Origin: an uncultured Eubacteriales bacterium | GTDB lineage: Bacteria > Bacillota > Clostridia > Oscillospirales > Acutalibacteraceae | Assembly: GCA_948762645.1 (NCBI GenBank) | Contig: CAQBRY010000008.1 | Location: 1-19,072, forward strand | Direction of reading: 5' to 3' | DNA: 19,072 nucleotides | Shown here: piece after piece, positions 7,254-13,978 of the stretch | Numbering within the stretch: the stretch's first letter is position 1 | Layout: each line of letters begins with the position of its first letter | Translations under genes and position numbers: made by a program | Notes under the pieces: generated by a model | Told to the model about the DNA's origin: nothing | The model's input: the letters and a program-made list of their open reading frames with translations, nothing else | Database searches by the model: none

Positions 7254-8607
7254 TATAGAAGTTCCTGCGCCAGTAAATTACATCATACAGAAGTTAGAAG
7301 AATGTGGATATGAGGCATATATAGTAGGTGGAGCAGTTAGAGATAGCATAATGGGACGTTCAATTCATGATTATGATATTTGTACATCTGCCATGCCAGA
7401 CGAAATATTAAAAGTATTTCCTAATGAAGAAATTATTCCTACTGGATTACAACACGGTACAGTAACGATTTTGATAAACAAAGAACCATTTGAGGTTACA
7501 ACTTTTCGGATTGATGGTGATTATTCTGATAATCGTAGACCTGATAATGTAATATTTACAAGAAGTCTGGTTGAAGATTTACAAAGGAGAGATTTTACGA
7601 TTAATGCTATGGCATACAATCCTAAAACTGGACTGATTGATCCATTTAATGGCATGGAAGATATGAAATATGAAAAGATTCGTTGTGTTGGTTCCGCAAA
7701 AGACAGGTTTAACGAAGATGCTTTACGGATACTTAGAGCAATAAGATTTGAAGCACAGTTAGGTTTTGTAGGGTTTCCAGAAACAATGTTTGAAATAAAA
7801 CGACAATATGAGCGGTTAAAGAATATTTCCATCGAAAGAATTAACAGTGAATTTTGTAAAATAGCCGCTTCTAATCAATTCTGTGTTGAATTAGTGCTGT
7901 ATCCTGATGTGTTTTCTCTATTTATTCCAGAATTAAAAGATATGATAGGTTTTCAGCAGAATAATCCATATCATGCATATGATGTATTTGATCATACAGT
8001 ACATGCAATAGAGAAATGTGAATCGGATGATTTAATTATAAGGCTTGCAGTTTTCTTTCATGATTTTGGGAAACCATATTCTTATCAGGATGGAGAAGAT
8101 GGTATTAGACATTTTAAAGGTCATGGAAAAGTAAGTTCTGATATTACTGACATTATTATGAAACGTCTTAGATTTGATAATGAAACTAGAAAGAATGTGG
8201 TAGAATTGGTATATTATCACGATACTACTTTTGAAGTTAAAAAGAAGTGTATTAAGAAGTGGCTTAATAAAATTGGTGAAAAACAGTTTAGACGATTATT
8301 AGAAGTTAGAAAAGCAGATATTAAAGGACAAAAACCAGATTATGAAAAATCTCGAATAGAAAAAGTAAATAATATAGAAAAAATTCTTGAAGAGATTTTA
8401 CAGAAGCAAGAGTGTTTTTCATTAAAGGATTTAGATATAAACGGAAATGATGTAAAACAAACAATGAATTTGAAAGAGGGGAAGGAAATTGGATATTGGC
8501 TTAACGAAATATTAAAAAGAGTTATTGATGGAGAATTGAAAAATAATAAAAAAGAATTGATATATTGGATGACAGGTGTTACAGATGGTTGGATAAATTA
8601 TGAATAA
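7243..8607 (+). CDS. cca: CCA tRNA nucleotidyltransferase, 454 aa
   Basis: Full-length class II CCA-adding enzyme, which builds or repairs the 3'-terminal CCA of tRNA from CTP and ATP. Signatures in order: GGAVRD (residues 29-34) and the metal-binding DYD (43-45); the ribose-selecting and flexible-loop region (FEVTTFRIDGDYSD); RRDFTINAMAYNP (about 116-128), the start of the base-selecting helices; RFNEDALRILRAIRFEAQLGF; and a C-terminal HD phosphohydrolase-type domain with FFHDFGK (H273, D274). The length is usual for HD-containing bacterial enzymes. It overlaps the RlaP gene by 11 bases. No tRNA gene is in the window; repair of host or phage tRNAs during infection is an inference. Confidence 0.95.
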   Translation: MRFNIEVPAPVNYIIQKLEECGYEAYIVGGAVRDSIMGRSIHDYDICTSAMPDEILKVFPNEEIIPTGLQHGTVTILINKEPFEVTTFRIDGDYSDNRRPDNVIFTRSLVEDLQRRDFTINAMAYNPKTGLIDPFNGMEDMKYEKIRCVGSAKDRFNEDALRILRAIRFEAQLGFVGFPETMFEIKRQYERLKNISIERINSEFCKIAASNQFCVELVLYPDVFSLFIPELKDMIGFQQNNPYHAYDVFDHTVHAIEKCESDDLIIRLAVFFHDFGKPYSYQDGEDGIRHFKGHGKVSSDITDIIMKRLRFDNETRKNVVELVYYHDTTFEVKKKCIKKWLNKIGEKQFRRLLEVRKADIKGQKPDYEKSRIEKVNNIEKILEEILQKQECFSLKDLDINGNDVKQTMNLKEGKEIGYWLNEILKRVIDGELKNNKKELIYWMTGVTDGWINYE

Positions 8608-8624
8608 TTAAGGAATATAAAATT

Positions 8625-9146
8625 ATGAAAAGACAGATTAGAAACAATTGTTTTGAAACAAATTCAAGTAGTACACATGCAATTTGTATCGCAAAAAAAA
8701 ATAGTAATATTGATAAAAATAATTTCCCCAGTATTGTTGAATTTAAACATGGTGAATTTGGGTGGGAATTTAAAGTATATGAAAATATTTTAAATAAAGC
8801 ATCATATTTATATCAAGCAATATGTGATTTATATTCTTGTCAAAAAAATAATAAAAATAAGCAAAAATATATTAATCAAATTTATAATATACTTGGGAAA
8901 TATGGAATTGATTGTAATTTTGATACGAAAGATTATGATGAAGATGGATTTGATATAGGATATATAGATCATGCGTTTGGAACAAAAATTTTTGTAGAAT
9001 CTGTTATGCATAGTGAAAAACAATTACTAAGGTATTTGTTTGGAGAAAGTAAGGTTATAACAGGAAATGATAATGATGATGAATTTAGTGATTATATGGA
9101 GTCACATAATTTTAGTAAGTATGATGTATATTACAAAGGAAATTAG
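8625..9146 (+). CDS. FETNSSSTH-tagged phage protein 1, 173 aa
   Basis: The N-terminus MKRQIRNNCFETNSSSTHAI carries the short FETNSSSTH tag that recurs in otherwise unrelated proteins of large Firmicute phages; its role is unknown to me. After the tag the protein is unlike its neighbour: a polar, Asn/Lys-rich middle with NKNKQKYINQIYNILGKYG, then an acidic, Asp/Tyr-rich stretch and a C-terminal region (LLRYLFGESKVITGNDNDDE). No catalytic motif or membrane segment is seen. Its ATG follows AAGGAATATAAAATT, 17 bases after the CCA gene, and it ends at TAG just before the next gene's AGGAGG. Confidence 0.85.
   Translation: MKRQIRNNCFETNSSSTHAICIAKKNSNIDKNNFPSIVEFKHGEFGWEFKVYENILNKASYLYQAICDLYSCQKNNKNKQKYINQIYNILGKYGIDCNFDTKDYDEDGFDIGYIDHAFGTKIFVESVMHSEKQLLRYLFGESKVITGNDNDDEFSDYMESHNFSKYDVYYKGN
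8652..8678 (+). repeat. 27-base identity with 9185-9211 (tag-coding repeat, copy 1)
   Basis: The 27 bases coding for FETNSSSTH are identical, synonymous positions included, to 9185-9211 in the next gene. Three consecutive Ser codons are the same (TCA AGT AGT), although six Ser codons exist. Sequence diverges on both sides. This is either a recent shuffling of the 5' end or a nucleotide-level constraint. Confidence 0.9.
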
Positions 9147-9157
9147 GAGGATAAAGT

Positions 9158-9571
9158 TTGAAAAGACAAATAAGAAGAAATATATTTGAAACAAATTCAA
9201 GTAGTACACATTCATTGATTATTTGTAGTGAAGAAGAATTTAAAGCATGGGAAAAAGGAGAAATATATTTTGATGAATATGGAAAAGAAAAATTTATTTC
9301 TAATACGGGAATAAATGAATATGATAAAGAAATGGCAGAAATGGATTATGAAAAAAATAAAAATAAATTTCAAAAAAATTGGAGGGATTTATCCAAAGAT
9401 GCAAAACAAGAATATTATTTAAAATATGCAAAAGAAAATGGAATTATTAATGAAGATATAAAAACATATGAAGAATATATGGACGATTATAGTTTGGAAA
9501 CTTTTGTACAAAGATATATTTCAAAAAGTGGAGATAAAATTGTTGTATTTGGAAAGTATGGAATTGATTAA
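9158..9571 (+). CDS. FETNSSSTH-tagged phage protein 2, 137 aa
   Basis: TTG start directed by AGGAGGATAAAG. The first 20 residues, MKRQIRRNIFETNSSSTHSL, match the preceding gene's tag almost exactly, and 27 bases of DNA are identical. From residue 21 on the two proteins share nothing obvious. This one is highly charged and helical, with KNKFQKNWRDLSKDAKQEYY and TYEEYMDDYSLETFVQRY, and ends in a short beta-like tail, GDKIVVFGKYGID. The radical SAM gene follows after 15 bases, so the tagged proteins and the enzyme probably share a transcript. Function is unknown. Confidence 0.85.
   Translation: MKRQIRRNIFETNSSSTHSLIICSEEEFKAWEKGEIYFDEYGKEKFISNTGINEYDKEMAEMDYEKNKNKFQKNWRDLSKDAKQEYYLKYAKENGIINEDIKTYEEYMDDYSLETFVQRYISKSGDKIVVFGKYGID
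9185..9211 (+). repeat. 27-base identity with 8652-8678 (tag-coding repeat, copy 2)
   Basis: Second copy of the FETNSSSTH-coding block described at 8652-8678. The same codons are used throughout, in a gene whose remaining sequence is unrelated. Confidence 0.9.
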
Positions 9572-9586
9572 GAAAGGATAGTAAAA

Positions 9587-10480
9587 ATGAATCTTTTAGG
9601 TAAATATATTAATGGTAATTATATTACATCTATATATGATACAGGAACTAAGATTAGAGAAACAAAAGATAATGAATTTATTCCTTCTTTTGCTGAGTCA
9701 ATGGATATTAAGCTTTCTAATTATTGTGATGCTCAATGCAAATTTTGCCATGAAGGAAGTACTATATATGGTAAACATGGAGATATTTTAAATCAAAAAT
9801 TTATTGAAACGCTTCATCCATATCAAGAAGTAGCTCTTGGAGGTGGAGATGTTACAAGTCATCCAGATTTGATTCCATTTTTATATAAACTAAAAGAACA
9901 AAGAGTTATCTCTAATATTACTGTAAATCAAAAGCATTTTGAAGAAAAACAAGATTTTATTAAAGAATTAGTAGATAAAAAACTAATTTATGGACTTGGT
10001 GTATCACTTGTAAATCCTTCAGATAAATTTATTTCACTTGTGAAACAATATTCTAATGCAGTTATTCATGTTATTAATGGTATTTTGAAGTTTTCAGATA
10101 TAGAGTTATTATCTAATAAAGATTTAAAAATTCTTGTATTAGGCTATAAACAATTAAGGCGTGGTATAGAATGTTATGCTAAAAATTATAAAAATATTAT
10201 TTATAATCAAATATGGTTAAAGAAAAATATACAAAACCTTTTTTCGCAATTTTCAGTAGTAAGCTTTGATAATTTAGCAATTGAACAACTTGAAGTTCAA
10301 CAATTAATGACTAAAAAAGAATGGAATGAATTTTATATGGGAGATGATGCTGAATTTACTTATTATATTGATATGGTAGAAAAGAAATTTGCAAAAAATT
10401 CAACAGCATTATTAAATGAAAGATATGATTTATTGGATTCAGTAGATGATATGTTTGAAAAAATTAGAAAGAAAAAGTAG
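9587..10480 (+). CDS. Radical SAM protein, 297 aa
   Basis: Radical SAM enzyme. The [4Fe-4S] cluster motif is C47-X3-C51-X2-C54 in KLSNYCDAQCKFCHEGS, and the SAM amino-group motif is GGGD (ALGGGDVTSHPDL, near residues 85-97). The surrounding TLHPYQEVALGGGD and ITVNQKHF blocks are those of a radical SAM family I associate with large phages of Firmicutes, substrate unknown. No SPASM domain with extra cysteines and no clear peptide-recognition domain are present. The C-terminal 80 residues are helical and charged, ending FEKIRKKK. ATG after AAAGGATAG. It follows two FETNSSSTH-tagged proteins, which are conceivable partners or substrates; that is speculation. Confidence 0.88.
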   Translation: MNLLGKYINGNYITSIYDTGTKIRETKDNEFIPSFAESMDIKLSNYCDAQCKFCHEGSTIYGKHGDILNQKFIETLHPYQEVALGGGDVTSHPDLIPFLYKLKEQRVISNITVNQKHFEEKQDFIKELVDKKLIYGLGVSLVNPSDKFISLVKQYSNAVIHVINGILKFSDIELLSNKDLKILVLGYKQLRRGIECYAKNYKNIIYNQIWLKKNIQNLFSQFSVVSFDNLAIEQLEVQQLMTKKEWNEFYMGDDAEFTYYIDMVEKKFAKNSTALLNERYDLLDSVDDMFEKIRKKK

Positions 10481-10589
10481 TTAAATAAAAAAAGGATAAA
10501 ACAAAAACTTCTATAGGATAAAATGTATTTTGAAAGATATTTGTACATTAAGAAGATAGTTTTATGAAAAAAATTAAAGGAGAATTAAT

Positions 10590-10760
10590 ATGAGGAATAT
10601 ACATTTTCATTTAGGTATTGATTTTGTGAATACAAATCTTGATGGATCTCTCGATACTGATATTGAAACAGATGATGATGTAACAGATGAATAAATTCAA
10701 AAAGAGTATGAATCTTGGTGTAAAAATGTTCTTGATTGTCGATGGCGGGAAGAAAAATGA
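10590..10760 (+). pseudogene. Small acidic phage protein interrupted by TAA
   Basis: Strong ribosome-binding site (AAAGGAGAATTAAT) before ATG. The frame gives MRNIHFHLGIDF and an acidic stretch ETDDDVTDE, then TAA (10692-10694), then in the same frame IQKEYESWCKNVLDCRWREEK to TGA (10758-10760). Small phage proteins with a V-[TS]-[DE]-E-E-[IL]-...-W block are common, so a GAA codon at the TAA position would be expected. The downstream part keeps perfect phase with an ATGA overlap into the next gene. Either the gene carries a nonsense mutation, or only the 34-residue first part is made. Confidence 0.5.
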
Positions 10761-10855
10761 AAATAAATTTATTTGATTTATGAAAAATAGAAATTGATTG
10801 GAAAGTGATTGTAGCAATATCTGTTTCAGTAGTATTTATTATTTGTTTTAAATAA
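10757..10855 (+). CDS. Small membrane protein with in-frame TGA (32 aa if read through)
   Basis: ATG overlaps the preceding TGA (ATGA). The frame reads MKINLFDL, TGA (10781-10783), KIEIDWKVIVAISVSVVFIICFK, TAA. The second part is a short, typical single-pass membrane segment (VIVAISVSVVFIICF) with a lysine end. Trp at the TGA would give the natural sequence LFDLWKIEIDW. No start codon lies between the TGA and the membrane segment except GTG at 10805, which would remove most of the protein. It is one of three sites where TGA sits at a likely Trp. Confidence 0.45.
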
Positions 10856-10878
10856 AAAATTAAAAAAGGAGATTGAAA

Positions 10879-11616
10879 ATGGGATTATTAAAAAATATTT
10901 TTGGTAAAAATGAAAAAACTTCACAAGAAGAAAGGAATAATAATTCTCAAATTATGATGTCTAATTTATGTGTATGTGAACAAAACTTAGACAAGGTATT
11001 AGTGAATTTATCTAAATCAAATAAGGTAAATTTATTAAAACATATTGCCAAAGTAGTGTTAGTAATGGATTATTCAGGAAGTATGGAAGAACTTTATTTG
11101 AATGGTTCTGTTCAAAGAGTTATTACAAGATTATTACCAATTGCATTAAAATTTGATGATGATAAAAAACTTGAATCATGGTTATTTTCAAATAGAGAAG
11201 AACAATTAATTTCTGTATCGATTAATAATTATCAAGATTATGTTAAAAAAGTTATGTTAAAATCTAAAATGTCAATGGGAGGAACAAATTATGCACCAGT
11301 CTTAAATGCGATTATTAATTCTTTAGATAAAAATAATAGTATTCCTACTTTTGTAATTTTTATTACTGATGGGGAAAATTTTGATAAAAAAGAAACAAAT
11401 AATGTTGTTAAAGAATTGTCAGAATATAATATGTTTGTGCAATTTATTGGAATTGGTAATGAATCATTTCATTATTTACGTTCATTAGACGATATGCCAG
11501 ATAGAAAATATGACAATACAGGTTTTACCGCTGTAAGTGATATGAATAAAATGAATGATGAAGAATTGTATACAGAACTTATTAGACAATATAAAGATTG
11601 GTTAAATAGTAAATAA
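10879..11616 (+). CDS. VWA-domain protein (TerF/TerY-like), 245 aa
   Basis: Von Willebrand factor A domain with a complete metal-ion-dependent adhesion site: D64-Y-S66-G-S68 (VMDYSGSMEE), T136 in MGGTNYAPV, and D164 in FITDGENFD. The domain fills residues 58-240 and resembles the stand-alone VWA proteins found with tellurium-resistance-type (Ter) genes, including the C-terminal FVQFIGIGNESFHYLRSLDDM block. The N-terminal 55 residues, LLKNIFGKNEK then polar and Cys-containing, look like a flexible tail. I chose ATG 10879, just after AAAAAAGGAGATTGAAA; a TTG six bases earlier is too close to that site. No TerD-like partner is in the window. Confidence 0.88.
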   Translation: MGLLKNIFGKNEKTSQEERNNNSQIMMSNLCVCEQNLDKVLVNLSKSNKVNLLKHIAKVVLVMDYSGSMEELYLNGSVQRVITRLLPIALKFDDDKKLESWLFSNREEQLISVSINNYQDYVKKVMLKSKMSMGGTNYAPVLNAIINSLDKNNSIPTFVIFITDGENFDKKETNNVVKELSEYNMFVQFIGIGNESFHYLRSLDDMPDRKYDNTGFTAVSDMNKMNDEELYTELIRQYKDWLNSK

Positions 11617-11677
11617 TATAGAAAGGATAAAAATTAAGTAGCTACTAAGGTCATAGCACTTTTTAGGTAAATAAAAA

Positions 11678-12344
11678 ATAAATAATATTATTTGTAATGA
11701 TTGTATGATATATATGAAAATGATGGAATCAAATAGTGTGAATTTAACACTTACTGATATTCCATTTGGAAAAGTGAATAGAAATGATAATGGATTAAGA
11801 AATCTTAATAAAGAAAATGCAGATGTTATAACATTTAAATTAAAAGAATTTTTATTAGAAGTATATAGAATAACATCTGGAACAATTATTATATTTTGTA
11901 GTAAAGAACAAATTTCAGAAATATATGATTTTTTTAATGAAAAACAAATAAAGAAATTAGGTACAGTAAGGCAAATTATATGGGAAAAAACTAATCCAAG
12001 TCCAATGAATGGTCAATATATTTATTTATCAGGAATAGAAAATGCAGTATGGTTTAAAAAAAAGGGAGTCACTTTTAATGCATATTGTAAAAATCCAGTA
12101 TTTAAATATTCTTGTGGGAGGAGTAAATTACATCCAACTGAAAAGAATCATGATTTACTAAAAGAACTTATTTTAGACAATTCTAATGTTAATGATATTG
12201 TATTTGATCCATGTGCTGGAAGCGGTTCTCATTTATTAGTTGCAAAAAAAAACTAACCGAAGATGGTTCGGAATTGAATTAAACGAAGAATATTACAATA
12301 TAGCTAAAAATAGACTTATGGATAGGAAAGAAGTTGATAAATAA
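11678..12344 (+). pseudogene. Beta-class DNA methyltransferase 1: no normal start, +1 A frameshift
   Basis: Motif order is that of beta-class amino-methyltransferases: catalytic TDIPFG (DIPF, about residues 27-30) first, SAM-binding FDPCAGSGSH (about 176-184) last. The N-terminus NNIICNDCMIYMK is the usual family opening, but it is preceded by ATA (11678) rather than ATG; the first ATG in frame (11705) would drop nine conserved residues. At 12244-12252 an A9 run ends the frame in TAA. With A8 it continues TNRRWFGIELNEEYYNIAKNRL to TAA 12342-12344, the normal C-terminal motif. Catalytic motifs are intact, so either loss is recent or slippage at the run makes some full product. Confidence 0.75.
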
Positions 12345-12385
12345 TTTTAAATATACTAGATGAAAACAGTATTTCAAAGGAAATA

Positions 12386-13138
12386 ATTTTTGATAATAAC
12401 ATATTAATTCGTGGTGATTGTTTAAATGTGATGAATTATATTCCTGATAAAAGTATTAATTGTATTATAACTGATTTGCCTTATCAGATTACACAAAATA
12501 AATGGGATGTAATAATTCCATTTGAACCTTTATGGACTCAGTATGATAGAATTATTAAGGACAATGGTGCAATTTTATTATTTAGTAGTCAACCATTTAC
12601 ATCGCAGTTGATTTTAAGTAATTTAAAAATGTTTAGATATGAATGGATCTGGCATAAAACACACCCAAAAGGACATTTAAACGCAAAAAAAATGCCAATG
12701 AGAGCACATGAGAATATAGAAGTATTTTATAAAAAACCTCCTACATATAATCCACAAATAACTCATGGACATAAAAGAAAAGTTTCAAAATCAAATTATA
12801 TTAGAGAATCAAATGGGGATAGTTGTTATGGTAAAGAAATAAGAAATACTTCTTATGATAGTACTGATAGATATCCATTAGATGTTCAAATTTTTAGTAA
12901 TGCAAATCAGTTGGGGAAAATTCATAGAACGCAGAAACCTGTAGAAGTTTATGAATATTTTATTAAAACATATACAAATGAAAATGATATTGTACTTGAT
13001 TCGTGTGCTGGAAGTATGACTTGTGCGATTGCTGGAATCAATTTAAATAGAAAAATTATTTGTATAGAAAAAGATACAGAAATATTTGAATTAGGGAAAG
13101 ATAGAGTTATTGAATATATAAAGGAAAAAAATGAATAA
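12386..13138 (+). CDS. Beta-class DNA methyltransferase 2, about 250 aa
   Basis: Catalytic motif ITDLPYQ (DLPY, about residues 30-33) precedes the SAM-binding DSCAGSMT (205-212), so this is a beta-class N4-cytosine or N6-adenine methyltransferase. TQNKWD, FRYEWIWHKT, HPKGHLNAKKMPMRAHEN and HRTQKPVEVYEYF are typical of phage orphan adenine methylases. Conserved N-terminal sequence ILIRGDCLNVM lies upstream of the first ordinary start (GTG 12428). AAAGGA at 12376-12381 points to initiation near 12386-12392: either ATT 12386 in frame, or TTG 12390 with one base since lost. It ends at TAA, overlapping the next ATG by eight bases. The body is intact. Confidence 0.83.
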   Translation: MFDNNILIRGDCLNVMNYIPDKSINCIITDLPYQITQNKWDVIIPFEPLWTQYDRIIKDNGAILLFSSQPFTSQLILSNLKMFRYEWIWHKTHPKGHLNAKKMPMRAHENIEVFYKKPPTYNPQITHGHKRKVSKSNYIRESNGDSCYGKEIRNTSYDSTDRYPLDVQIFSNANQLGKIHRTQKPVEVYEYFIKTYTNENDIVLDSCAGSMTCAIAGINLNRKIICIEKDTEIFELGKDRVIEYIKEKNE

Positions 13139-13403
13139 AAAAATAATATTATTATCATTAAAAGATTGGGAAAATAATATAGAAGGCATTTATACATTTC
13201 AGATATCTTCAGCATTTTGGTATGAAATACATATTCTTGTTTGTAATAAAGATTATATAATAGCATCATCATATGAAGTTCATTGGCAGTATAACGAAAA
13301 TGAATTTGAATTATTTGAGTTTAAACGACATTGTCTATTGAAAGAAAAATCATTAGATGAATGTTTAGAGGATATTAAAAATAGAATTAATAATCCTAAT
13401 TAA
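13131..13403 (+). CDS. Hypothetical protein, 90 aa
   Basis: Unrecognised protein overlapping the end of methyltransferase 2 by eight bases, which implies translational coupling. It starts with a hydrophobic strand, KKIILLSLKDW, and has several aromatic strand-like segments (TFQISSAFWYEIHILVCNKDYIIASS, in pieces). The C-terminal helix, DECLEDIKNRINN, is charged. No signal peptide, zinc site or catalytic motif is apparent. Coupling to a methyltransferase suggests a role in the same process, but that is only positional evidence. Confidence 0.72.
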   Translation: MNKKIILLSLKDWENNIEGIYTFQISSAFWYEIHILVCNKDYIIASSYEVHWQYNENEFELFEFKRHCLLKEKSLDECLEDIKNRINNPN

Positions 13404-13458
13404 TGACGAATTACATATATGGTACAAATAAATAATAAAAAAATAATATGGTAAAAAT

Positions 13459-13782
13459 ATGAAAATAATAGACTTTTTAAAAGATTGTCAATTAGATAAT
13501 AGTGAAATGACAGAATTTAAACAAATTCATCCCAAACAGCTTATTAGTGAAGAAATTCCAATCTCAATATGGAAAATTCATTATTCTTATTGTACATTAA
13601 GGGAAAATTTTAAAAAAGCTTATAAATATATATTGGATAATGAAAATGCATGGGATAGAATTGAAGATATATTTATGGATTATATAAAAGAATTTAATGA
13701 AAAATATCCAGAAAGACAACTATTAAATGTTAAAATTCTTGATAGTTATTTTATGGGAAAAATATATTTAAAACTTGAATAA
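13459..13782 (+). CDS. Small acidic protein, paralog of 14737-15093, 107 aa
   Basis: Unknown family with a paralog at 14737-15093. Aligned features are an N-terminal helix F(L/F)..C, an IHP...FI/LI block (IHPKQLISEEIPISIWKI here), then YILDNENAWDRIEDIFMDYI and KYPERQLLNVKILDSYFMG, matching YMILNNQN...DMWIDMFI and KYKESINNVQILNVEFVG in the paralog. Both copies are followed by about 200 bases of untranslated leader and a PP-loop gene. The repeated pairing suggests the small protein works with, or is regulated alongside, the PP-loop protein. ATG start; the ribosome-binding site is weak (no GGAG within 12 bases). Confidence 0.75.
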   Translation: MKIIDFLKDCQLDNSEMTEFKQIHPKQLISEEIPISIWKIHYSYCTLRENFKKAYKYILDNENAWDRIEDIFMDYIKEFNEKYPERQLLNVKILDSYFMGKIYLKLE

Positions 13783-13978
13783 GAAATTTATATATATCAA
13801 TCATAATCTAACCCTGTGATCAGGGTTGTATAGCGAAAGACATCTATATTACCTAGAGTCATAGTGACATAAGGCTAAAATGTAAAATCTTACGCCGTGA
13901 ACTAAAATAATTGTTTCTAAGAATAAGATAAATTCCTTTAATAATTTGGTAAAATATTAAGTTAAAGGAAGATTATGA
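13783..13978 (+). promoter_or_regulatory. Structured leader of PP-loop gene 1 (196 nt)
   Basis: No gene is visible. Two perfect inverted repeats are present. The first is AACCCTG (13810-13816) with CAGGGTT (13821-13827) around a TGAT loop. The second is TTCCTTTAA (13933-13941) with TTAAAGGAA (13962-13970) around a 20-base loop; its right arm contains the ribosome-binding site AAAGGA for the TTG at 13979. Between them lies TAGTGACATAAGG (13862-13874). Hairpin 1 lacks a U-tract, so it is not a standard terminator. The layout repeats in the second leader. I infer translational control; no known riboswitch class is recognised. Confidence 0.5.

Noticed and set aside
10481..10589. Mini-ORF at 10522 (MYFERYLYIKK, 14 codons) behind AGGATAAA
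   Set aside because: Too short to separate from chance, although the ribosome-binding-like sequence is suggestive; it may be the stub of a lost gene.
13810..13827. Hairpin AACCCTG/CAGGGTT as a Rho-independent terminator
   Set aside because: No run of T follows; the next bases are GTATAGCG. The same holds for 15115-15135.
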